A stretch of DNA of 21,391 nucleotides from JBGPYM01 sp041493205 (GTDB taxonomy: Bacteria; Bacteroidota; Ignavibacteria; UBA10030; UBA6906), in NCBI GenBank assembly GCA_041493205.1, contig JBGPYM010000019.1, forward strand, positions 1 to 21,391, given 5' to 3'. How positions within the stretch are numbered: the stretch's first letter is position 1; every line of letters starts with the position of its first letter. A model generated the notes under the pieces. The model saw only the letters and a list, made by a program, of their open reading frames with translations. It did not search any database and was not told where the DNA came from. Positions 6,733 to 16,551 of the stretch are shown here, one piece after another. The position numbers and the translations under genes are program-made.

Positions 6733-7497
6733 TCAGTTACCGGACACGAGGCCGCGAACCCGTTCGAGATCCTGCTGCGTGTCCACTGCAATGCTGTCGA
6801 ATTCCGTTATTTCCGCATGGATTCTGTGCCCCGTCTCGAGAATCCTGAGCTGCTCAAGCTTCTCCGTCCGCTCCAGCGGCGTCTGCTCCATGGAGGCAAA
6901 CCGGAGCAGAAATTCGCGGCGGAATACGTACAGCCCGATGTGCCTGTAGACGGGGCCCGCCACGATTAACTCCGCATCGCTGATATCCCTCCCGGACGGA
7001 ATCGGAGAGCGGGAAAAATAGAGGCAGTCACCGTTCGTCCCGAGCACGACCTTGGGAAGATTCGGATTATGCAGCTCCTCCACGGTGGCGATCCGTTTCA
7101 CCAGCGTCCCGACCTCGATCGACGGATCATCGACCAGCGGCCGGACAGCCTGATCGATCATCGCCGGCGGAATCAATGGCTCGTCTCCCTGAATATTGAC
7201 GATGATCGCCGCGTCCGTGAGAGACCGCGCCACAAATGCAATCCGGTCGGACCCGCTGCGGATATCTGCGGGCGTCATCACCGCTTTTCCGCCATGGGCG
7301 CGCACCGCAGTGGCAATCCGTTCGTCGTCCGTTGCCACGACGACGTCATGCACGAGTTTTGCCTGCGACGCCTGCTCCATCACCCGTACAATCATCGGCT
7401 TCCCGGCAATCTCCGCGAGCGGTTTACCGGGAAGGCGCTCCGACCCGTAGCGTGCGGGAATGATGGCGACGGTCCTGGAAGCGCGCGCGCCGGTCAT
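6733..7497 (-). CDS. kdsB: 3-deoxy-manno-octulosonate cytidylyltransferase (CMP-Kdo synthetase)
   Basis: 254 residues, normal for the family. Activates Kdo with CTP to CMP-Kdo for the inner core of lipopolysaccharide, in the cytoplasm. The nucleotide-binding signature IIPARYGSERLPGKPL spans residues 12-27, followed by VVVATDDERI, VNIQGDEPLI (the Asp that helps bind Mg and Kdo), YFSRSPIP and YRHIGLYVFRREFL, all diagnostic of KdsB. The start codon overlaps the gatC stop as ATGA, so the two are translationally coupled. Its presence shows that the host makes Kdo-containing LPS and is therefore Gram-negative. Confidence 0.97.
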   Translation of the reverse strand: MTGARASRTVAIIPARYGSERLPGKPLAEIAGKPMIVRVMEQASQAKLVHDVVVATDDERIATAVRAHGGKAVMTPADIRSGSDRIAFVARSLTDAAIIVNIQGDEPLIPPAMIDQAVRPLVDDPSIEVGTLVKRIATVEELHNPNLPKVVLGTNGDCLYFSRSPIPSGRDISDAELIVAGPVYRHIGLYVFRREFLLRFASMEQTPLERTEKLEQLRILETGHRIHAEITEFDSIAVDTQQDLERVRGLVSGN

Positions 7498-7787
7498 CGG
7501 TCGCCGATGACTTTCGGCACCTTGAAAAACTCCTCCGTGCTGGACGGTGCATTGCGCAGCGCCTCTTCACGCGTGAGCCCCGGACGGAGGACATCGTCAC
7601 GGAAAACATTGGGAAGATCGATCACGTGCGCCAGGGGCTCCACCGCGCTCGTATCGAGCGCCTTGAGTTGTTCCATGTACCCCAGTATGGCGTTCAGTTG
7701 CGCGGTAAGCGTGATCTTCTCCTCCTCTGACAGGCTGAGCCGGGCCAGGTCGGCAACATGTTCGACATCCTGTATCGTGACCGGCAT
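7494..7787 (-). CDS. gatC: Aspartyl/glutamyl-tRNA(Asn/Gln) amidotransferase subunit C
   Basis: 97 residues, the usual size. GatC is the small scaffold of the GatCAB complex, which converts misacylated Glu-tRNA(Gln) or Asp-tRNA(Asn) to the correct amide in bacteria lacking the matching synthetase. The family pattern is plain: VEHVADLARLSLSEEE near the N-terminus, the helix LNAILGYMEQLKALDT, and the C-terminal LREDxxRPGLTREEALxNAP-like segment with FFKVPKVI. The ATG has CAGGAG 7 nt before it, inside the end of plsC. gatA and gatB are not in this window, so the complex is encoded in separate places. Confidence 0.95.
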   Translation of the reverse strand: MPVTIQDVEHVADLARLSLSEEEKITLTAQLNAILGYMEQLKALDTSAVEPLAHVIDLPNVFRDDVLRPGLTREEALRNAPSSTEEFFKVPKVIGDR

Positions 7788-7789
7788 GC

Positions 7790-8506
7790 TTACTCCTGTT
7801 CGACGTAATGCCGCGCGATGGCCGCGTGGACTGTTTCCATCAGCTTCATCTCTGCATCCTTCCCGTTTCCCTCAGGGACCGGAATGGGCGTTCCAAGAAC
7901 CAGCTCCACTGTCCCGGGGACCACCCGCACCGAATGCTTGCGCAGGATCGCATAACTTCCGTTGATCGTCAGCGGGACAACAGGAACCCCCGCCTTGACT
8001 GCGATATTGAATGCCCCGCGCTTGAAGGGCTGCAGCTTCCCGTCAAGCGTGCGGGTCCCCTCCGCATAAAGAAGAACGGACGCGCCGTGCCGAATCCGTC
8101 CGATCGCCTCATCCAGGCTCTTCATCGCGTCGGGACCGCGGCCGCGGTCAATCCCGATATAAGCGCCGTATTTCAGCCCCCATCCGAAAAAAGGAATGAC
8201 GTGCAGTTCTCTTTTATAGACAATCCTGATCTGATCGGGTATGCCCGCAATGATCGCCGGGATATCGAACATGCTGGCATGGTTCGACACGTAGACATAA
8301 TTGCGGCTCAGATCCACTCCCTTAATCCCGCGCACCCGTACTTTGACACCGCACACAAACAGCACGGCATGCGCCCATCCCCGCGCAATGGCGTGAAAAA
8401 CGCGTCCCTTGCGGCGATCCACCCAGATCAGCAACAGCTCCAGTATAGCGCTGAGAATGGATATCGCGACGGCGATCAGAAACCGGATTACTCCCACGAC
8501 CTGCAC
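7790..8506 (-). CDS. plsC: 1-acyl-sn-glycerol-3-phosphate acyltransferase
   Basis: 238 residues. Transfers a second acyl chain to lysophosphatidic acid to make phosphatidic acid at the inner membrane. An N-terminal membrane helix (about residues 5-28) precedes the acyltransferase fold with block I NHASMFD (Asn75-His76 and Asp81), block II around YKRELHVIPFFGW, block III YAEGTRT (Glu149-Arg152) and block IV VPVVPLTI. The start is a GTG at 8506, with GGAG 8 nt upstream inside the end of the protease gene, and only 3 nt separate the two genes. Homologues acting on ornithine lipids or other lysolipids share these motifs, so exact specificity is inferred. Confidence 0.92.
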   Translation of the reverse strand: MQVVGVIRFLIAVAISILSAILELLLIWVDRRKGRVFHAIARGWAHAVLFVCGVKVRVRGIKGVDLSRNYVYVSNHASMFDIPAIIAGIPDQIRIVYKRELHVIPFFGWGLKYGAYIGIDRGRGPDAMKSLDEAIGRIRHGASVLLYAEGTRTLDGKLQPFKRGAFNIAVKAGVPVVPLTINGSYAILRKHSVRVVPGTVELVLGTPIPVPEGNGKDAEMKLMETVHAAIARHYVEQE

Positions 8507-8509
8507 CCC

Positions 8510-9613
8510 TCAGCTCCGGCCCGATTCAACCGCGCGGATGCGCTTTGCGATCGGGGGGTGACTGTAAAAGAAAAACTCGACCAGGGGATGCGGGGAAGGA
8601 TCGGCAAGGTTCATTGCACCGAGCTTCCTCAGGGCCGCAATAAATGCATCACGCTTTCCCGTGGTCTGCACTGCATAGGCGTCGGCCTGCCGCTCGTGAC
8701 GGCGCGAAATCATGTTCCCGATCGGCGATGTCACAAGGCCGAACAATGTCAGCCAGATCGCGAGAAGCGGCAGGGCGCCCAGATCCGCCAGACCCGCAAA
8801 CCCGAACTCCGCCACCGACCATGCATAGAGCTGCGACGCCACAAACATCCCTGCAAACGTCGAAACCGTGCCGGCGGCAATTCCCTTCCTGATGTGACCA
8901 AACCGGTAGTGGCCAAGCTCATGCGCGAACACCGTCTCGATCTCCTCTTCTGAAAAATCCCTCACCAGCGTGTCGCCAAGGATGATCCTCTTCGCGCGCC
9001 CGATGCCCGTGAATGCGGCATTCGCCTTCTTCGTATTCTTGCTCAGGTCGAATGAAAAGATTCCCTCGATGCGTACCCCCGCCTCCGCGCAAAGCCGGAG
9101 GATCCTCTCCTTCAGCGAACCTTCACCGATCGGCGTGAAACGGTAGAATATCGGCATGATCAACACCGGCGCGAGCCGGGCAAGGACCACGGATATCAGC
9201 GTCACCGCGCCCCCCAGCGGAAGCCACCACCAGATGCCGTAAGTCCGGATGCAATAATAAAAGATGCACAGAACCCCCGCCAGCAGCGGCGCCGCCACCA
9301 ACAGGCCCTTCACGTGTTCCCACACCCAGCGCATGAACGACTGGTTTGAAAGGCCAAACCTGTGCTCGATGACAAAGCTGCTGTACCAGCCGAGAGGAAG
9401 CGTCAGCACCGACTGCACCGCTCCGAGCGCAACTGCGAACACCAGCAGGACGCCATAATCCTGCCCGGCAACCGAAGCACTCCAGGAAGCGAGCGCGCGG
9501 GTGAGACCGGTAGCGACGAGGACGACGATCAGTGCGAGGGAGAGGGCTGACGATGCGATGCTGAGGGTGAGCTTGATGCGGTTATACGATTTTGCATCCC
9601 CTACTGCTTCCAT
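8510..9613 (-). CDS. M48-family (Ste24-type) zinc metalloprotease
   Basis: 367 residues with several transmembrane helices (about 13-38, 53-75, 103-125, 128-150, 245-265, 280-300). The zinc motif HELGH (residues 231-235) is in VFAHELGHYRFGH, and the third ligand Glu307 is in RRHERQADAYA. The front part has the Ste24/CAAX-protease features FVIEHRFGLSNQSF and KANAAFTGIGRAKRIILGDTL, and the C-terminus has LVEFFFYSHPPI. In yeast and human Ste24 clears prenylated or jammed proteins; bacterial homologues are thought to serve membrane protein quality control. It is the first gene of the operon running to pyrG, downstream of a sigma70-like promoter. The start ATG has no clear Shine-Dalgarno. Confidence 0.93.
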   Translation of the reverse strand: MEAVGDAKSYNRIKLTLSIASSALSLALIVVLVATGLTRALASWSASVAGQDYGVLLVFAVALGAVQSVLTLPLGWYSSFVIEHRFGLSNQSFMRWVWEHVKGLLVAAPLLAGVLCIFYYCIRTYGIWWWLPLGGAVTLISVVLARLAPVLIMPIFYRFTPIGEGSLKERILRLCAEAGVRIEGIFSFDLSKNTKKANAAFTGIGRAKRIILGDTLVRDFSEEEIETVFAHELGHYRFGHIRKGIAAGTVSTFAGMFVASQLYAWSVAEFGFAGLADLGALPLLAIWLTLFGLVTSPIGNMISRRHERQADAYAVQTTGKRDAFIAALRKLGAMNLADPSPHPLVEFFFYSHPPIAKRIRAVESGRS

Positions 9614-9656
9614 TGCACCGCATATCGTAAGATGTTAGGTACGCAGTGGTTTACTC

Positions 9657-9685
9657 ATAATAATCACAATTGCTGAAAAAATCAA
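9657..9685 (-). promoter_or_regulatory. Promoter of the M48-plsC-gatC-kdsB-DUF502-pyrG operon
   Basis: On the minus strand, TTGATT (9680-9685) and TATTAT (9657-9662) are separated by exactly 17 nt, in an AT-rich island upstream of the protease gene. This matches 4 of 6 and 5 of 6 bases of the sigma70 consensus. Predicted transcription would start about 35 nt before the protease ATG. Confidence 0.6.
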
Positions 9686-9780
9686 TAATTCGTGGAAATG
9701 AGAATCGCGTCGTCATCGGGTTGTCAAAAGTGGGAAGACTCTCATCACCTGTGCACACACGCGCATATTCCGAACATCGA

Positions 9781-9813
9781 TTTGACGTATAAGTGGAATA
9801 ACCGTACCTTTTC
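9781..9813 (+). promoter_or_regulatory. Candidate promoter for maeB
   Basis: TTTG at 9781-9784 is followed 20 nt later by TACCTTTT, which resembles the Bacteroidota promoter pattern (TTTG, about 20 nt, TAnnTTTG) better than sigma70. It would leave an untranslated leader of about 80 nt before maeB. The divergent gap 9614-9900 holds no other gene that I can support. Confidence 0.35.
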
Positions 9814-9900
9814 CCGTGGCATACGCTTTGTCCTCTCTTCTCCGCACAGCGTTCTCTCAGCGTTCCGACCCACGAGTCTTCCACTTCAGGAGTTCAGGCC

Positions 9901-12210
<2,310 letters not shown>

Positions 12211-12232
12211 AGAAGGAAGAGAAGAGTGACAA

Positions 12233-12263
12233 AAAGCCCGCAGCGAGGCACGCTGCGGGCTTT
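12233..12263. terminator. Bidirectional intrinsic terminator between maeB and mgsA
   Basis: A perfect 13-bp stem (AAAGCCCGCAGCG pairing with CGCTGCGGGCTTT) with a 5-nt loop. On the minus strand the stem runs into TTTTT, giving a textbook terminator for the met operon; on the plus strand the T-run is TTTCTGTGTT, weaker but usable for maeB. Confidence 0.93.
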
Positions 12264-12265
12264 CT

Positions 12266-12335
12266 GTGTTCTTATCTCTGTCTTCCTTTTTTTCCCTCTC
12301 TTCTCTATTCTCTCTTCTCTCTTATCTGCTTTCCA
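12266..12335. repeat. Low-complexity polypyrimidine/polypurine tract
   Basis: About 60 nt almost free of purines on the plus strand (runs of TCTCTTC units), overlapping the last codons of mgsA. The encoded tail of MgsA (KQIREKRE) is a consequence of it. A similar tract occurs between hom and metX. It could affect RNA stability or form triplex-like DNA; no function is shown. Confidence 0.5.
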
Positions 12336-12787
12336 ACCAGTCTCTCCCTGTGGGGCTCGTAATCGGTGATGCGCCGGTCATACGCGGTTCCCATCAGCGG
12401 AGAGGAGATCATGAAGTCCGCCGAGGCGCGGTCGCACGCCACGGGTATGTTCCAGACCACCGCAATCCTGAGCAGGGCCTTCACATCGGGGTCATGCGGG
12501 GCGGGCTCAAGCGGGTCCCAGAAAAAGATGAGGAAGTCGATCGATCCCTCGGCGATTTTCGCCCCGACCTGCTGATCCCCGCCGAGCGGTCCGCTCTGGA
12601 GCTTCGTCACGGGGATCTTCAGTTGTTCCTCCACCATGCGCCCCGTGGTACCTGTGGCATACAGCTCATGGTTTGCCAGCAGGATGCGGTTGTATTTTGC
12701 CCATTCCAGCAAATCCCGCTTCTTGTTGTCGTGTGCGACGAGCGCGATCTTCTTGCGGACTCCTATCGAAATCACGTGTTGCGTCAC
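12305..12787 (-). CDS. mgsA: Methylglyoxal synthase
   Basis: 160 residues, normal size. Converts dihydroxyacetone phosphate to methylglyoxal and phosphate in the cytoplasm, a bypass of lower glycolysis used under phosphate limitation or sugar-phosphate overload. Key residues fall at the same numbers as in E. coli: His19 and Lys23 in AHDNKKRDL, Thr45/Thr47/Thr48 in ATGTTGR, the phosphate loop Ser65-Gly66-Pro67, catalytic Asp71 in GGDQQ, His98 and Asp101 in PAPHDPDVKALLR. It starts with GTG at 12787, overlapping the metX stop by 4 nt (GTGA), with GGAGG 8 nt upstream, so it is coupled to metX. Being last in a SAM-riboswitch-led methionine operon is an unusual setting for this enzyme. Confidence 0.96.
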   Translation of the reverse strand: MTQHVISIGVRKKIALVAHDNKKRDLLEWAKYNRILLANHELYATGTTGRMVEEQLKIPVTKLQSGPLGGDQQVGAKIAEGSIDFLIFFWDPLEPAPHDPDVKALLRIAVVWNIPVACDRASADFMISSPLMGTAYDRRITDYEPHRERLVGKQIREKRE

Positions 12788-13938
12788 GCGAGAAACCTCC
12801 GCAACTGGGCGTTCAGCCAGTCGAATTCAATGAGGAAAGCATCATGGCCGTGGATGGACTGCAATTCAACGTACTGGCCGGACGGGACCGCCGCGGCGAT
12901 TTCCTGCTGCTCCGCGGGAGGGTAGAGGATGTCGGATGAGATGCCGACGGAGAGCACGCGCGCTTTGAGATTTCCCAGCACGTCGCGCACCAACCCCCGA
13001 CCTGCACCGACATTATGGCGGTCCATCGCACGCGTGAGATAAATATACGTGTTCGCGTCGAAACGGTCCACCAGCTTCTGACCCTGGTAACGCAGATACG
13101 ATTCCACAGCGTAGGTGAGGGGGAGCGTTTGAAAAAGCCTGATCCGCTCGTGGCCGTCTCCTTCGGCGGTTTCCAGCCGGCCGAACCGACGTTCAAACGA
13201 AGGCTGACTCCGGTATGAAATCATCGCGATGCTCCGGGCGATTGCCAGCCCGCGGGCCGGTTGTTCCGCATAATACCCTCCCCGCCACTCAGGATCGCTC
13301 ATGATGGCAAGCCGCTGCGCTTCGCTGATGCCGATACACCAGGCCGAATGCTGCGCGGCGCTGGCGATCGGGACGATCGAGTCCACCATTGCGGGGTACA
13401 TCACTGCCCATTCGAGTGCCTGCATGCCGCCGAGCGAACCCCCGATCACCGTCGCGATCCGTTGCACGCCCAGATGGTCTATCAGTAGCTTCTGCGCACG
13501 GACCATGTCGCGGATCGTCATCTGCGGGAATTCCACCTGGTAGGGGCGGCCGGTGGACGGATTGATGCTCGCCGGGCCGGTCGTTCCGTAACAGCTCCCG
13601 AGGATGTTCGATGCAATGACGAAAAACCGGTCGGTGTCGAGACCTCTCCCCGGGCCGATGACCCCGTTGAACCATCCCGGAATGGTCTCGCCGCTCGGGA
13701 GTTTTGCATCCCCCGCGTGCGCGCTCCCCGTCAGTGCGTGGCACACGATAAGGGCATTCGTCCCGTCGCTGTTCAGCGTACCGTGCGTCGTGTAGGCGAT
13801 CTCCAGCGATGGCAGGACCGCGCCGGACTCCAGCGTGAACGGCCGGTCTGCAATGTACACCTTCCCGTTCCGCGTCCCCGCCTTCTCCTGCCCTGCGCCA
13901 ACCCGCTCCTCGCTTCTGTCGTCTTCCTCTCTTTTCAC
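12784..13938 (-). CDS. metX: Homoserine O-acetyltransferase
   Basis: Alpha/beta-hydrolase-fold enzyme that acetylates homoserine with acetyl-CoA, the first committed step to methionine. Seen: FTLESGAVLPSLEIAYTT near the N-terminus, GSCYGTTGPASINP (oxyanion region), nucleophile Ser168 in GGSLGGMQALEW, and the late acid and base in ISSDILYPP and IHGHDAFLIE. No ATG fits: the open frame reaches an ATG at 14112 but that would overlap hom by 134 nt. I place the start at GTG 13938, giving 384 residues; GTG 13860, giving 358 residues and starting VYIADRPFTLESG, is equally plausible and nearer the family norm. The extra N-terminal residues are encoded by a polypurine tract. Succinyl-CoA use cannot be excluded. 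The 3' end overlaps mgsA. Confidence 0.94.
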   Translation of the reverse strand: MKREEDDRSEERVGAGQEKAGTRNGKVYIADRPFTLESGAVLPSLEIAYTTHGTLNSDGTNALIVCHALTGSAHAGDAKLPSGETIPGWFNGVIGPGRGLDTDRFFVIASNILGSCYGTTGPASINPSTGRPYQVEFPQMTIRDMVRAQKLLIDHLGVQRIATVIGGSLGGMQALEWAVMYPAMVDSIVPIASAAQHSAWCIGISEAQRLAIMSDPEWRGGYYAEQPARGLAIARSIAMISYRSQPSFERRFGRLETAEGDGHERIRLFQTLPLTYAVESYLRYQGQKLVDRFDANTYIYLTRAMDRHNVGAGRGLVRDVLGNLKARVLSVGISSDILYPPAEQQEIAAAVPSGQYVELQSIHGHDAFLIEFDWLNAQLRRFLA

Positions 13939-13984
13939 TCTTCTATCTTCTTTTTTCTCTTTTATATCTTCTCTGCTCTTAGTC
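13913..13984. repeat. Polypyrimidine/polypurine tract between hom and metX
   Basis: About 60-70 nt that are nearly all purines on the coding (minus) strand, rich in AGAAGA and GAGA units. It lies between the hom stop and the start of metX homology and leaves metX without a clean ribosome-binding site. It resembles the tract downstream of mgsA. Confidence 0.5.
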
Positions 13985-15124
13985 TGTTTCCTGCACGGCG
14001 ATTTCGATGACGTCCGCGAGCACGCCGCGCGCAGTGACCTCCGGCCCCGCGCCGATCCCCTGTATGGTGAGCGGCAGGGGCGTGTGGCGGTCAGTGTAGT
14101 AATGGACCGCATTCTCCGACGCGCGCAGGTTCACGAGCGGGTTTTCGGCCGGGATGTCCGTCGGCCCCGCAGTCGCAGACGTGCCGTCAAACCGCGCCAG
14201 ATACGTCAGCCGGTTTCCCCTGGCGAGGGCCAGCTCAGTGCGCGCTCTCCAGGTGTCGTCGAAGGCGGCGAGCCGCTCCACGTACTCCCGCGGGTCCGTC
14301 ACTGCACGCAACTCGGCAGGAACGAGCCCCTCCACCTGAATATCCTTTCGTTCGAGACGGAAACCTGCCTCGCGTGCAAGGATCAGCAGTTTGCGCGCGA
14401 CGTCCTCACCGGAGAGATCGGACGCCGGATGCGGTTCGGTGAATCCGTTGCGCACCGCCTCCCGCACCGCTTCCGAAAACCGCCCGCCGCTGTTGAGCCT
14501 GCTGAAGACATAGGAAAGCGTGCCGGAAAGCACGCCCTCGACCCGCTGAATCCGGTCGCCGGTACGGCGCAGATCGTCCAGGACCCGCAGCATCGGGGTG
14601 GCGGCACCGACCGTCGTTTCATACAGGTAGCGCGTCCTGCCGTTTCTGCCGAGCCGCCGGAGCTCTTCATAATACGGATACTCGAACGTGTTGGCAATCT
14701 TATTCGGCGTCACGATCGCAACGTCGGAGCGGAGAAGCGGCACGTATTGCCGGGCAATGAACTCGCTCGCGGTACAGTCCAGAAAAACGAGCGGGGACCC
14801 CCGGTGTTCGAGCACGCGCCCGGCGAAATCGTTCCACTGCGCGGGTGCGTCCGCGGCGAGATGTTCGTGCAGGTCCCCCGCCCGGATTCCCCGGGCATCC
14901 CAGGTCATCCGCCGCGTGTTGATCGCGCCGACGATCTGAAGGTCAAGGTTGTGCTCGCTTCGCAGCCATGCGGATTTTTCCTCCAGTACGCGAAGGAGCG
15001 CGCTCCCCACCAGTCCGGTCGGTCCGGCAAGCGCGAGCGCGACGCGCCCCGGCAGGGGGCGCGCCGCGGAGTCTGCCGCTTCCCGTGACGGGGTGCGGCG
15101 CTGTGTCCATGAACGTGTGTGCAC
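13979..15124 (-). CDS. hom: Homoserine dehydrogenase, stand-alone (ThrA C-terminal type, no aspartokinase, no ACT domain)
   Basis: 381 residues. Reduces aspartate semialdehyde to homoserine with NAD(P)H. The Rossmann motif is ALAGPTGLVGSALL (about 31-44), followed by VTPNKIAN (138-145), LYETTVGAATP (167-177), EGVLSGTLSYVF (196-207) and the substrate-binding stretch around EPHPASDLSGEDVARKLL (230-247). This pattern resembles the dehydrogenase half of bifunctional ThrA/MetL more than the Bacillus-type enzyme, yet no kinase is attached and no ACT regulatory domain follows. The start is GTG 15124 with AAAGGA upstream inside the metY stop region. Sitting between metY and metX, it supplies homoserine to this operon, presumably under SAM control rather than threonine feedback. 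Confidence 0.93.
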   Translation of the reverse strand: MHTRSWTQRRTPSREAADSAARPLPGRVALALAGPTGLVGSALLRVLEEKSAWLRSEHNLDLQIVGAINTRRMTWDARGIRAGDLHEHLAADAPAQWNDFAGRVLEHRGSPLVFLDCTASEFIARQYVPLLRSDVAIVTPNKIANTFEYPYYEELRRLGRNGRTRYLYETTVGAATPMLRVLDDLRRTGDRIQRVEGVLSGTLSYVFSRLNSGGRFSEAVREAVRNGFTEPHPASDLSGEDVARKLLILAREAGFRLERKDIQVEGLVPAELRAVTDPREYVERLAAFDDTWRARTELALARGNRLTYLARFDGTSATAGPTDIPAENPLVNLRASENAVHYYTDRHTPLPLTIQGIGAGPEVTARGVLADVIEIAVQETD

Positions 15125-15127
15125 GTG

Positions 15128-16471
15128 CTATCCTTTCACTGTCACGCCGGTCTTTGCCGAAGCCGTCAGCGCGATGTCGAAATCCTCAAGGATGTCATCA
15201 ATGTGCTCAACCCCCACCGATGCGCGGACAAGTCCGGGCGTGACGCCGGATTCTTCCTGCTCCGCCGGACCGAGCTGCTCGTGCGTCGTGGAGGCGGGAT
15301 GGATGACAAGTGTCTTTGCGTCACCGACGTTGGCAACGTGGCTCGACAGATGCACGTTGTCGATGAACGCTCTTCCTGCGTCCAGCCCTCCCTTGACGCC
15401 GAAGACCACGATGCTTCCGAAGTGACCCGGCCGGAGGTACTTCTTCGCAAGCGCATGATACGGATGCTCTTCCAGCCCGGGATACCAGACCCACTCGACG
15501 CGCGGATGGCGCTTCAGCCACCGTGCGAGCGCAAGGGCGTTTTCATTGTGCCGGTCGATCCTGAGCGAAAGCGTTTCAAGCCCCTGGGTGAGCAGGAACG
15601 AATTGAACGGGCTCTGGCAGGGACCGAGGTCCCGCAGGCCTTCCACGCGCGCGCGGATGATGAACGCGATGTTCCCCAGCGGGCTCCCTGCACCAAAGGC
15701 CTCCCAGAAATTGAGACCGTGATACCCCGGGCTCGGCTCCGTGAAGACCGGGAACTTCCCGTTCGCCCAGTTGAATGTGCCCGAATCGACGATCACCCCT
15801 CCGATGGTCGTGCCGTGACCGCCTATCCATTTGGTCGCCGAATGCACAACGATGTCTGCACCGAACTCGATCGGCCGGCAGAGATACCCCGCCGCCCCGA
15901 ATGTGTTGTCCACAATGAGGGGGAGGTCATGTGCATGTGCTACCTTCGCAATCGCCTCGATGTCTGCAATGTTCAGACGCGGGTTGCCGATCGTTTCGAG
16001 ATAGAGGGCCTTGGTTTTTCCGTCGATGGCGCGCTCAAAATCCGAAGGGGCATCACCCTTGACGAATTTCGCGCCGATTCCGAGCCGCGGAAATGTCACC
16101 TTGAACTGATTGTACGTCCCGCCATACAGATAGCTTGTCGAGACGATATTGTCCCCGGCCCCCGCAATGGTGGCAATGGTCAGAAATTGCGCGGCCTGGC
16201 CGGATGAGGTCGCCAGCGCCGCCACGCCCCCCTCCAGTGCGGCGATCCGCTCTTCAAAGACCGCCGTCGTGGGGTTCATGATCCGCGTGTAGATGTTCCC
16301 GAATTCCTTCAGACCGAACAGGTTCGCGGCATGCTCGGTACTGTTGAACTGGTACGACGTGGTTTGATAGATCGGCAGCGCGCGCGCGCCGGTCACGGGA
16401 TCGGGATGCTGCCCTGCGTGAAGCTGCAGTGTCTCGAACCGGTAATTGCGTTTCTTTCCGTTGGTTCCCAT
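15128..16471 (-). CDS. metY: O-acetylhomoserine sulfhydrylase (O-acetylhomoserine aminocarboxypropyltransferase)
   Basis: 447 residues. A PLP enzyme of the Cys/Met metabolism family that makes homocysteine directly from O-acetylhomoserine and sulfide. Seen: FETLQLHAGQHPDPVTGAR at the start, IYTRIMNPT (60-68), PLP contacts in VDNTFGAAGYL (187-197), and the PLP lysine Lys214 in HSATKWIGGHG. Its length, longer than the roughly 390 of cystathionine gamma-synthases, and the N-terminal motif favour MetY. ATG 16471 has GAAGGGAAGG about 6 nt before it. It is the first gene after a 375-nt leader with SAM-II aptamers. With hom and metX it forms a complete route from aspartate semialdehyde to homocysteine. 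Confidence 0.96.
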   Translation of the reverse strand: MGTNGKKRNYRFETLQLHAGQHPDPVTGARALPIYQTTSYQFNSTEHAANLFGLKEFGNIYTRIMNPTTAVFEERIAALEGGVAALATSSGQAAQFLTIATIAGAGDNIVSTSYLYGGTYNQFKVTFPRLGIGAKFVKGDAPSDFERAIDGKTKALYLETIGNPRLNIADIEAIAKVAHAHDLPLIVDNTFGAAGYLCRPIEFGADIVVHSATKWIGGHGTTIGGVIVDSGTFNWANGKFPVFTEPSPGYHGLNFWEAFGAGSPLGNIAFIIRARVEGLRDLGPCQSPFNSFLLTQGLETLSLRIDRHNENALALARWLKRHPRVEWVWYPGLEEHPYHALAKKYLRPGHFGSIVVFGVKGGLDAGRAFIDNVHLSSHVANVGDAKTLVIHPASTTHEQLGPAEQEESGVTPGLVRASVGVEHIDDILEDFDIALTASAKTGVTVKG

Positions 16472-16512
16472 GATGACCTTCCCTTCTGTGATGAATGATC
16501 CCCGCGCTAAAA

Positions 16513-16549
16513 CGAAAAAGCCTGACGCTAAAATGGCGGCGACAGGCTT
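16513..16549 (-). terminator. Leader terminator 2, controlled by aptamer C
   Basis: Minus-strand stem AAGCCTG (16549-16543) pairs with CAGGCTT (16524-16518), with an inner CGC/GCG extension, and runs into TTTTT then CGTTTT. Its loop contains CCATTTTAGC (16536-16527), which matches 9 of 10 positions with the complement of the aptamer C tail GCTAAAAAGG (16561-16552). Pairing of tail and loop would block the terminator, so free tail means read-through and SAM-bound tail means termination. Confidence 0.82.
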
Positions 16550-16551
16550 GA

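Noticed and set aside
7808..8953. Plus-strand open frame of 381 codons.
   Set aside because: Antisense to plsC and the M48 protease, which have clear family motifs.
9614..9900. Small open frames in the divergent gap upstream of maeB.
   Set aside because: They lack ribosome-binding sites and family similarity; the gap reads as promoter DNA.
13835..15088. Plus-strand open frame of 417 codons.
   Set aside because: Antisense shadow of hom; composition and lack of domain match speak against it.
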